This document shows, one piece after another, positions 29,551 to 37,517 of a stretch of 37,856 nt of DNA. The stretch's first letter is position 1; the number at the start of each line of letters is the position of its first letter. The translations under genes and the position numbers were made by a program. The stretch lies in NCBI GenBank assembly GCA_905221605.1, contig CAJNDS010001056.1, forward strand, positions 1 to 37,856, written 5' to 3'. The notes under the pieces were generated by a model. It had not been told where the DNA came from and ran no database searches. It worked only from the letters and a program-made list of their open reading frames with translations. Source of the stretch: Symbiodinium natans (lineage: Eukaryota; Sar; Dinophyceae; Suessiales; Symbiodiniaceae).

Positions 29551-29700
29551 TCGGCATCTCTGCCGACCCAGAGCTGCTTCTTCTCTTTTTCCCTTCGGCA
29601 TCTCTGCCGACCCAGAGCTGCTTCTTCAATTTTTCCTCAGCAGCTCGGCCAATCAAGAGCTGCTTCATTGATTTTTACATTCGGCAGCACGCCGAACCAT
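29551..29700. repeat. hairpin cluster, 44-bp tandem repeat
   Basis: TCGGCA-TCTC-TGCCGA hairpins at 29551-29566 and 29595-29610, each followed by CCCAGAGCTGCTTC, give a 44-bp period. A related AGCAGCTC…GAGCTGCT stem is near 29638-29663, and TTCGGC…GCCGAA near 29680. The cluster lies 140-290 bp upstream of the gene at 27907-29409. 29701-29881 shows nothing else. Confidence 0.8.
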
Positions 29701-29881
29701 GATTGCACACTGATCATGCCTGCTGAAGCTACTTTAGCTCCGCTCCAGACGCCAGACCAATTGCATTAATGCATGCACTTCCGCAAAAATACAGATTTCC
29801 TGCTAAATTGTCGCAACTTTTGTAACACTGAAGAGCGCGCCATTAAAATTATTCAACCCCAACTTCTCATTCTTGATTTAT

Positions 29882-29938
29882 GATTCTTGATTCTTGATTC
29901 TTGATTCTTGATTTTAAATCAAGATCGGATGCTTAGGG
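29882..29938 (-). repeat. right TIR, element 2
   Basis: Inverted partner of 18149-18205 with one mismatch, followed by the CA target duplication at 29939-29940. Confidence 0.93.
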
Positions 29939-30358
29939 CAAGCGCTGCACCAGGAACTTCTGCACGGCCTTGGTAGCTTTGACGGGTCGGCGACCGCAGT
30001 TCTGGTACTTGTACGGTCGCCGCCCCTTTGCCTGGCTGAAGCCCTTGTAGACTCGCTTCAGGAGCGACAGACTGGGCCGCTCCCCGCGCAAGTTCCGCGC
30101 CCGGGAACGGATGTCCTCCCACGCGCAGCCATGCACCTCCCGCAGCACCACAACCTGGCACTCAGTCGCGAAGTTGAGCGACCGTGGGTGCCTGACCTCC
30201 TGCACAAGGGGCATGGTGCCGAGACAGCTGCGAGGGCACGCATGTGGGCTGGTCCTGTCAGTACCTTCCGACGCTAGCAATGCATGGTCCTGCATGGTCA
30301 AGGCGTGAGGAACCACAGGACGCACCGCCATGCCCACCCAACTGCCTCGCGCACATGT

Positions 30359-30700
30359 CCCAAGATGCACAGCGCGAGAGGACCCGAGATGCACACGGCG
30401 ACCTGAGCGGCTCACGCGTGAGGACCCAAAATGCACACGGCCCACCCAGGCTGCGCGCACGTTTGACCCAAAACGCACACAGCTTCGGACCCAAAACGCA
30501 CACAGGACCCAAACGCACACGGCCCGGGCTGGCGCGACAAGGACCCAACCTGCACACGGTGACCGGAGCGGCTGACGCGTTCGGACCCAAAACGCACACG
30601 GCCCAGGCTGCGGCGCACGATTGGACCCAAAACGCACACGGCCTCGGACCGAAAATGCACACGGCGAGGGATGGCGCGATAGGACCCACAATGCACACGG
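30359..30700. repeat. iteron-like 19-bp repeat field, unit 5/6 junction
   Basis: Eleven copies, with one private change near 30666 (CGGCGAGGG for CGGCCAGGG). Confidence 0.8.
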
Positions 30701-30869
30701 CCATGGAGACGCTAGCACCCATGCCGCGAGCGCAGACGCAGGAGCATGCGCCTACGCGTGTCGCATGATGTCGCCTGCGACTCTGGCACTCGAGCCGCCT
30801 CTTTTTGCGCCACCGTGCTGGCTGGCTCCTGGGATGCAGTGGCTGTGAAACATGTCTCAGGCTGGACCC

Positions 30870-32288
30870 TCAGACCTGTGCCAAGATGTCAGGGAAGTGG
30901 ACGAGGACGCGGTTGCGCTCGGAGCCGAGCCAGTCATGCGCGCGCAGGAAGTCCAGGTTCCGTGTGCTGTTGTTGATGGTGACTGCCACAGGCACCGCAA
31001 AGAGGTACTTCCGGTACGCGCACGTGCCGCCAGGAGTCGTGGCAAATTCGACACGCGTGTCGTACTTGCCCTGAAGTTTGTCCTGGTGCTCCGCAATGAA
31101 CTTCAGGTCCCTCACATCGTCCAGGATGATGCCATCATGGGTGTCCCTGTCAAAGGCGCGCATCCCCTCTGGGAAGATGTCGAGACTCCCCACTTTGAGC
31201 TCCAGCGCGCGCTTGAACAAGGACTTCACCCACTCTGTTTTCCCTGTCTGGGAGGGCCCGTGGACGATGAGCAGTGGATAGCGTAGTCGATCTTCACGAA
31301 AGGTCGCCAACCATGCTTCTGCCGCGGGCACTGCCGGGAAAGCCCGGTACACCTCTGGGTTCGCTCGAAGCCTCTTCGTGGTGGCCTCGATGAGGGCGGC
31401 GTCAGCCAGGGCGGCCTCATGCTCGCGAACTGCATCCAGGTTGCGCTTCCGTGCCAGAACCCCGTCCCGCGTCAGGAAAAGGTACTGCTCGTACTTGGCC
31501 GATGTCAGCTTCCGCTGTTTCCACAGTGCTTCTGGCCATTTTCCGAGGACCTGGTAGGTTCGCCGAGCCTCAGTCCAGCATGGCTCGTAGTTGGCCGCGA
31601 CGCAAGTCTCGCCGGAAGGCAAGCGCAGCGTCCCCACCTTGTCAGCCCACACGTAGAACATGCCGCGGTTGATGGACTGCTGCAGCTTCTTGCGGCAGAC
31701 GCCCTCGCCGAGGTAGTCGTTGGGGCTGGCGTTGGGTCGCACACCCTCAAAGATGAAGCGGGCGGAGCCGCAGTCCACTGCAGAAGTGAATTGGACCATG
31801 AGGTGCAGGTGGCAGTCGCCGCCAGAGGTCTGCTCCATCGTCGCCGCCCAGTGCTTGACAGTCCACGCCGTCACCGAGGCGGCCACAAAGACGCAGAACC
31901 GCTGCCATGCACCAGGCGCCTCCCCGGCCGGCCAGCTTTGATATGTCAGGAGCACCGCCTCGGAGCGAATGCGCAAGCCTTCGCGCCCGTTAGTGACGGC
32001 ACTGCTTGCGGACACTGGCCCTGCCTGCGCATGGGCAGGTCGGCCTGGCGGCTTTGTGCCCTGGCTCGCCTGGACCCACGCATCCCTTGCAGCATTCAGG
32101 CGCTGCGCGTCTGCGGCTGCGCCGCCCTTGTCGGGATGCACCTTGATGGACACTCGCCGGAAGACCCGCGTCACCTCGACATCTGTCGACTCCCGCGTGA
32201 GGGTCACCTGCAGCCCGTAGGCACCGGCCAGAGCCAGCAACAAGGTCACCAGCGCACGCTTAGCGCGTTGCTTCAGGTTGGCAGGCAT
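30870..32288 (-). CDS. J-domain / HUH Rep / SF3 helicase protein, unit 6
   Basis: Complete 472-aa copy in the fully intact monomer. Motifs and positions are as for unit 1. Gene order within the monomer puts its stop about 540 bp from the start of the unit 5 transposase across an iteron field. Its own start faces the AT-rich spacer with the palindrome, so the spacer probably drives it. A trans-splicing acceptor may lie in that spacer but cannot be pinned down. Confidence 0.86.
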   Translation of the reverse strand: MPANLKQRAKRALVTLLLALAGAYGLQVTLTRESTDVEVTRVFRRVSIKVHPDKGGAAADAQRLNAARDAWVQASQGTKPPGRPAHAQAGPVSASSAVTNGREGLRIRSEAVLLTYQSWPAGEAPGAWQRFCVFVAASVTAWTVKHWAATMEQTSGGDCHLHLMVQFTSAVDCGSARFIFEGVRPNASPNDYLGEGVCRKKLQQSINRGMFYVWADKVGTLRLPSGETCVAANYEPCWTEARRTYQVLGKWPEALWKQRKLTSAKYEQYLFLTRDGVLARKRNLDAVREHEAALADAALIEATTKRLRANPEVYRAFPAVPAAEAWLATFREDRLRYPLLIVHGPSQTGKTEWVKSLFKRALELKVGSLDIFPEGMRAFDRDTHDGIILDDVRDLKFIAEHQDKLQGKYDTRVEFATTPGGTCAYRKYLFAVPVAVTINNSTRNLDFLRAHDWLGSERNRVLVHFPDILAQV

Positions 32289-32662
32289 GGCGCAAGTGGC
32301 TAGAGGAGGCCGTCGGCTTCGAAAAATGCTTCCGGAAGGCACCCCCGGGCCGAAAGTTTCGACCCACGGCACATGTTGGATGGCACGCAAACAGTGAAGG
32401 CTCCCGCGGAGTAGCGGAGTGCCGAAAAGTCGCATTTTCCCTGCGCCTGCTAGCGGAGAAATTAATACCCCGTTTTAAAAATATAGTACTATAGAAGCTC
32501 CGGAGGAGGCCCCCAGCCCCATTGTGTCAGGAGTCTATGGGGAAGAGGGCGGGGTAAGGGCGTCAGAACCCCAAGATGTCGGTGGGTCGAACTATCGGCC
32601 CGGCGCAGCATGCGTTTTGGCGGCGAGAGTCCGTGGCATGCACAGTGCGGGTGAAACGCCTG
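32289..32662 (-). promoter_or_regulatory. AT-rich spacer with palindrome, unit 6
   Basis: Same 374-bp spacer, with TATAGTACTATA intact at 32482-32493. Confidence 0.45.
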
Positions 32663-33955
32663 CTAGGATCTGGCCATGCCGCCCTTCTTCGACACGACCT
32701 CCTTGCAGGTCTTTTTGAAGCCCGCGGCTATGTGCGAGGCCACCCTTTGGGCACGCTGTGAGGCCAAAACCGCGCGGACTCGCGCCTTGAAGGCCAGCAT
32801 GCCGATGGGCGGGCGCTTGCGGCGGAGGTCTTCCCGATCCAGGTGGCGGAGGCGCCTTCGCAGCCACGCCCAGAACTTCTCCACAGGGTTCAGGTCCGGC
32901 GATGATGCCGGGACCGGCCAGAGCGTGATGTTTTTGGCCGCCATGGCATGCCTGCTGGCGGCCGTGTGCAGGAAGGCCTCATTGTCGCACAAGACCTTCC
33001 AGGGGCCGTGTCGCTGCACTGGCTGCAGCGCTGTTATGGCGGCCTGGAGCTTCCCGGTCTGGACCACGCGGCACCACTCCTCTGCAGTGAACTTGCGTGC
33101 TTTGTGGAAGGCGACTGTGCGGAAGCCCCCTTCTGACAGCCCACCCCAGAGTGGCACGGCTCGAGCACGTGGCACCTGTGACGGGTACGGGTTCTGTCCA
33201 GCCAGCCGCTCCATTCCAGCCTCCCCGCGCTGCCGCCACATGTAGCCATCCCCGTGGGCGCAATAATTGCGGCGGTCCGTGGGATCCCGTGGCGGTAGCG
33301 ACAGCAGGACCCCATCCATGGAGAAGGAAAGCTTCTCTCGCAGGCGGGCCCGACTGAGCTGCACCACGCTCCGTGCAAAGCGGAGGCGCTCCTGCCGGCG
33401 TTCTGCACTGTACTTGCGCTTCTGCGCTTTCGGAAGCCAGAAGTATCCCTGGCGACGCAGTGCCTTGCGGATGGCCGACTCATCCAGCTGCACACCCCGC
33501 TTCGCGAGCAGTTCTCGCTGCAAGGTGCCAGAGGTGCAGACACAGTGCATGCGCAGGGCGAGCAAGCGCTGCACCAGGAACTTCTGCACGGCCTTGGTAG
33601 CTTTGACGGGTCGGCGACCGCAGTTCTGGTACTTGTACGGTCGCCGCCCCTTTGCCTGGCTGAAGCCCTTGTAGACTCGCTTCAGGAGCGACAGACTGGG
33701 CCGCTCCCCGCGCAAGTTCCGCACCCGGGAACGGATGTCCTCCCACGCGCAGCCATGCACCTCCCGCAGCACCACAACCTGGCGCTCAGTCGCGAAGTTG
33801 AGCGACCGTGGGTGCCTGACCTCCTGCACAAGGGGCATGGTGCCGAGACAGCTGCGAGGGCACGCATGTGGGCTGGTCCTGTCAGTACCTTCCGACGCTA
33901 GCAATGCATGGTCCTGCATGGTCAAGGCGTGAGGAACCACAGGACGCACCGCCAT
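32663..33955 (-). CDS. DD34E (IS630/Tc1/mariner) transposase, unit 6
   Basis: Reference 430-aa copy. The N-terminal helix-turn-helix region covers about 52-95 (ATERQVVVLREV…SLSLLKRVYKGF). A second, winged-helix-like region covers about 117-170 (SGTLQRELLAKRGVQLDESA). The RNase H-fold DDE core has D214 (SFSMDG), D324 (VLCDNEAF) and E359 (SSPDLNPVEKFW), and the 34 residues between D324 and E359 define DD34E. The C-terminus is basic (KKTCKEVVSKKGG). Members of this group cut and paste DNA into TA sites using TIRs, but no TIR pair bracketing this gene is evident in the monomer. The start MAVRPVV lies just inside the edge of the iteron field. The longer open frame (to 34342) is repeat-coded and rejected. 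Met codons at residues 13 and 40 are alternatives. Confidence 0.9.
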   Translation of the reverse strand: MAVRPVVPHALTMQDHALLASEGTDRTSPHACPRSCLGTMPLVQEVRHPRSLNFATERQVVVLREVHGCAWEDIRSRVRNLRGERPSLSLLKRVYKGFSQAKGRRPYKYQNCGRRPVKATKAVQKFLVQRLLALRMHCVCTSGTLQRELLAKRGVQLDESAIRKALRRQGYFWLPKAQKRKYSAERRQERLRFARSVVQLSRARLREKLSFSMDGVLLSLPPRDPTDRRNYCAHGDGYMWRQRGEAGMERLAGQNPYPSQVPRARAVPLWGGLSEGGFRTVAFHKARKFTAEEWCRVVQTGKLQAAITALQPVQRHGPWKVLCDNEAFLHTAASRHAMAAKNITLWPVPASSPDLNPVEKFWAWLRRRLRHLDREDLRRKRPPIGMLAFKARVRAVLASQRAQRVASHIAAGFKKTCKEVVSKKGGMARS

Positions 33956-33982
33956 GCCCACCCAACTGCCTCGCGCACATGT

Positions 33983-34324
33983 CCCAAGATGCACAGCGCG
34001 AGAGGACCCGAGATGCACACGGCGACCTGAGCGGCTCACGCGTGAGGACCCAAAATGCACACGGCCCACCCAGGCTGCGCGCACGTTTGACCCAAAACGC
34101 ACACAGCTTCGGACCCAAAACGCACACAGGACCCAAACGCACACGGCCCGGGCTGGCGCGACAAGGACCCAACCTGCACACGGTGACCGGAGCGGCTGAC
34201 GCGTTCGGACCCAAAACGCACACGGCCCAGGCTGCGGCGCACGATTGGACCCAAAACGCACACGGCCTCGGACCGAAAATGCACACGGCCAGGGATGGCG
34301 CGATAGGACCCACAATGCACACGG
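33983..34324. repeat. iteron-like 19-bp repeat field, unit 6/7 junction
   Basis: Eleven copies, standard form. Confidence 0.8.
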
Positions 34325-34493
34325 CCATGGAGACGCTAGCACCCATGCCGCGAGCGCAGACGCAGGAGCATGCGCCTACGCGTGTCGCATGATGTCGCCT
34401 GCGACTCTGGCACTCGAGCCGCCTCTTTTTGCGCCACCGTGCTGGCTGGCTCCTGGGATGCAGTGGCTGTGAAACATGTCTCAGGCTGGACCC

Positions 34494-35838
34494 TCAGACC
34501 TGTGCCAAGATGTCAGGGAAGTGGACGAGGACGCGGTTGCGCTCGGAGCCGAGCCAGTCATGCGCGCGCAGGAAGTCCAGGTTCCGTGTGCTGTTGTTGA
34601 TGGTGACTGCCACAGGCACCGCAAAGAGGTACTTCCGGTACGCGCACGTGCCGCCAGGAGTCGTGGCAAATTCGACACGCGTGTCGTACTTGCCCTGAAG
34701 TTTGTCCTGGTGCTCCGCAATGAACTTCAGGTCCCTCACATCGTCCAGGATGATGCCATCATGGGTGTCCCTGTCAAAGGCGCGCATCCCCTCTGGGAAG
34801 ATGTCGAGACTCCCCACTTTGAGCTCCAGCGCGCGCTTGAACAAGGACTTCACCCACTCTGTTTTCCCTGTCTGGGAGGGCCCGTGGACGATGAGCAGTG
34901 GATAGCGTAGTCGATCTTCACGAAAGGTCGCCAACCATGCTTCTGCCGCGGGCACTGCCGGGAAACTCATGCTCGCGAACTGCATCCAGGTTGCGCTTCC
35001 GTGCCAGAACCCCGTCCCGCGTCAGGAAAAGGTACTGCTCGTACTTGGCCGATGTCAGCTTCCGCTGTTTCCACAGTGCTTCTGGCCATTTTCCGAGGAC
35101 CTGGTAGGTTCGCCGAGCCTCAGTCCAGCATGGCTCGTAGTTGGCCGCGACGCAAGTCTCGCCGGAAGGCAAGCGCAGCGTCCCCACCTTGTCAGCCCAC
35201 ACGTAGAACATGCCGCGGTTGATGGACTGCTGCAGCTTCTTGCGGCAGACGCCCTCGCCGAGGTAGTCGTTGGGGCTGGCGTTGGGTCGCACACCCTCAA
35301 AGATGAAGCGGGCGGAGCCGCAGTCCACTGCAGAAGTGAATTGGACCATGAGGTGCAGGTGGCAGTCGCCGCCAGAGGTCTGCTCCATCGTCGCCGCCCA
35401 GTGCTTGACAGTCCACGCCGTCACCGAGGCGGCCACAAAGACGCAGAACCGCTGCCATGCACCAGGCGCCTCCCCGGCCGGCCAGCTTTGATATGTCAGG
35501 AGCACCGCCTCGGAGCGAATGCGCAAGCCTTCGCGCCCGTTAGTGACGGCACTGCTTGCGGACACTGGCCCTGCCTGCGCATGGGCAGGTCGGCCTGGCG
35601 GCTTTGTGCCCTGGCTCGCCTGGACCCACGCATCCCTTGCAGCATTCAGGCGCTGCGCGTCTGCGGCTGCGCCGCCCTTGTCGGGATGCACCTTGATGGA
35701 CACTCGCCGGAAGACCCGCGTCACCTCGACATCTGTCGACTCCCGCGTGAGGGTCACCTGCAGCCCGTAGGCACCGGCCAGAGCCAGCAACAAGGTCACC
35801 AGCGCACGCTTAGCGCGTTGCTTCAGGTTGGCAGGCAT
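34494..35838 (-). pseudogene. Rep-like gene, unit 7, 74-bp deletion and frameshift
   Basis: The N-terminal 290 residues (hydrophobic segment, J domain, HUH motifs) are intact. The deletion removes about residues 292-316 and shifts the frame, ending the product at 34918 after a short unrelated tail. The whole SF3 helicase (Walker A onward) survives only out of frame at 34494-34960. If expressed, it would be a J-HUH protein without a helicase. Confidence 0.88.
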
Positions 35839-36212
35839 GGCGCAAGTGGCTAGAGGAGGCCGTCGGCTTCGAAAAATGCTTCCGGAAGGCACCCCCGGGC
35901 CGAAAGTTTCGACCCACGGCACATGTTGGATGGCACGCAAACAGTGAAGGCTCCCGCGGAGTAGCGGAGTGCCGAAAAGTCGCATTTTCCCTGCGCCTGC
36001 TAGCGGAGAAATTAATACCCCGTTTTAAAAATATAGTACTATAGAAGCTCCGGAGGAGGCCCCCAGCCCCATTGTGTCAGGAGTCTATGGGGAAGAGGGC
36101 GGGGTAAGGGCGTCAGAACCCCAAGATGTCGGTGGGTCGAACTATCGGCCCGGCGCAGCATGCGTTTTGGCGGCGAGAGTCCGTGGCATGCACAGTGCGG
36201 GTGAAACGCCTG
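35839..36212 (-). promoter_or_regulatory. AT-rich spacer with palindrome, unit 7
   Basis: Same spacer, with TATAGTACTATA intact at 36032-36043. Confidence 0.45.
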
Positions 36213-37490
36213 CTAGGATCTGGCCATGCCGCCCTTCTTCGACACGACCTCCTTGCAGGTCTTTTTGAAGCCCGCGGCTATGTGCGAGGCCACCCTTTGG
36301 GCACGCTGTGAGGCCAAAACCGCGCGGACTCGCGCCTTGAAGGCCAGCATGCCGATGGGCGGGCGCTTGCGGCGGAGGTCTTCCCGATCCAGGTGGCGGA
36401 GGCGCCTTCGCAGCCACGCCCAGAACTTCTCCACAGGGTTCAGGTCCGGCGATGATGCCGGGACCGGCCAGAGCGTGATGTTTTTGGCCGCCATGGCATG
36501 CCTGCTGGCGGCCGTGTGCAGGAAGGCCTCATTGTCGCACAAGACCTTCCAGGGGCCGTGTCGCTGCACTGGCTGCAGCGCTGTTATGGCGGCCTGGAGC
36601 TTCCCGGTCTGGACCACGCGGCACCACTCCTCTGCAGTGAACTTGCGTGCTTTGTGGAAGGCGACTGTGCGGAAGCCCCCTTCTGACAGCCCACCCCAGA
36701 GTGGCACGGCTCGAGCACGTGGCACCTGTGACAGGTACGGGTTCTGTCCAGCCAGCCGCTCCATTCCAGCCTCCCCGCGCTGCCGCCACATGTAGCCATC
36801 CCCGTGGGCGCAATAATTGCGGCGGTCCGTGGGATCCCGTGGCGGTAGCGACAGCAGGACCCCATCCATGGAGAAGGAAAGCTTCTCTCGCAGGCGGGCC
36901 CGACTGAGCTGCACCACGCTCCGTGCAAAGCGGAGGCGCTCCTGCCGGCGTTCTGCACTGTACTTGCGCTTCCAGAAGTATCCCTGGCGACGCAGTGCCT
37001 TGCGGATGGCCGACTCATCCAGCTGCACACCCCGCTTCGCGAGCAGTTCTCGCTGCAAGGTGCCAGAGGTGCAGACACAGTGCATGCGCAGGGCGAGCAA
37101 GCGCTGCACCAGGAACTTCTGCACGGCCTTGGTAGCTTTGACGGGTCGGCGACCGCAGTTCTGGTACTTGTACGGTCGCCGCCCCTTTGCCTGGCTGAAG
37201 CCCTTGTAGACTCGCTTCAGGAGCGACAGACTGGGCCGCTCCCCGCGCAAGTTCCGCACCCGGGAACGGATGTCCTCCCACGCGCAGCCATGCACCTCCC
37301 GCAGCACCACAACCTGGCGCTCAGTCGCGAAGTTGAGCGACCGTGGGTGCCTGACCTCCTGCACAAGGGGCATGGTGCCGAGACAGCTGCGAGGGCACGC
37401 ATGTGGGCTGGTCCTGTCAGTACCTTCCGACGCTAGCAATGCATGGTCCTGCATGGTCAAGGCGTGAGGAACCACAGGACGCACCGCCAT
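36213..37490 (-). CDS. DD34E transposase, unit 7, 5-residue in-frame deletion
   Basis: 425 aa. It lacks LPKAQ (residues 174-178 of the reference), in the linker between the second helix-turn-helix and the catalytic core, and carries P258L. The DDE residues and C-terminus are intact, so it may still fold. Confidence 0.85.
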   Translation of the reverse strand: MAVRPVVPHALTMQDHALLASEGTDRTSPHACPRSCLGTMPLVQEVRHPRSLNFATERQVVVLREVHGCAWEDIRSRVRNLRGERPSLSLLKRVYKGFSQAKGRRPYKYQNCGRRPVKATKAVQKFLVQRLLALRMHCVCTSGTLQRELLAKRGVQLDESAIRKALRRQGYFWKRKYSAERRQERLRFARSVVQLSRARLREKLSFSMDGVLLSLPPRDPTDRRNYCAHGDGYMWRQRGEAGMERLAGQNPYLSQVPRARAVPLWGGLSEGGFRTVAFHKARKFTAEEWCRVVQTGKLQAAITALQPVQRHGPWKVLCDNEAFLHTAASRHAMAAKNITLWPVPASSPDLNPVEKFWAWLRRRLRHLDREDLRRKRPPIGMLAFKARVRAVLASQRAQRVASHIAAGFKKTCKEVVSKKGGMARS

Positions 37491-37517
37491 GCCCACCCAA
37501 CTGCCTCGCGCACATGT

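Larger units (their letters stand above)
18149..29938 (-). mobile_element. element 2: 11.8-kb CACTA/CMC-like transposon with cargo genes
   Basis: The edges are exact by comparison with intact monomers. About 57-bp TIRs begin CCCTAAGCATCCG, and CA is duplicated at 18147-18148 and 29939-29940. Inside are a DDE transposase (18435-20292) and about five further genes, all on the minus strand, separated by repeat-rich spacers. The CNCTA ends, 2-bp duplication and tnp2-like transposase features together point to the CACTA/CMC superfamily. The cargo shows no recognisable metabolic function. Confidence 0.9.
17314..30331 (-). pseudogene. DD34E transposase, unit 5, deleted and split by element 2
   Basis: The C-terminal part is at 17314-18148 and the N-terminal part at 29941-30331. 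Element 2 sits at codon 131/132, between the two helix-turn-helix regions. Two deletions, of about 5 bp (near 17351) and about 62 bp (near 17448), remove residues just after catalytic E359 and shift the frame. Other changes are R58C, V78A and W270R. The gene is clearly dead. Confidence 0.9.
16923..30667 (-). repeat. tandem monomer, unit 5: Rep-less, interrupted by element 2
   Basis: Without element 2 and its 2-bp duplication it is only 1,953 bp. About 1,604 bp is lost at the junction 16963/16964, which removes the entire Rep gene, and about 67 bp is lost in two places within the 3' half of the transposase. This is an internally deleted derivative. Confidence 0.93.
30668..34291 (-). repeat. 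tandem monomer, unit 6 (3,624 bp, both genes open)
   Basis: The best reference copy in the window: standard length, open Rep, open transposase, intact palindrome and intact iteron fields on both sides. Confidence 0.95.

Noticed and set aside
33956-34342. N-terminal extension of the transposase frame, rich in CAFWV/VRFGS repeats
   Set aside because: It is a direct translation of the 19-bp iteron repeats, which are open in more than one frame. The conserved protein begins at or after MAVRPVV.
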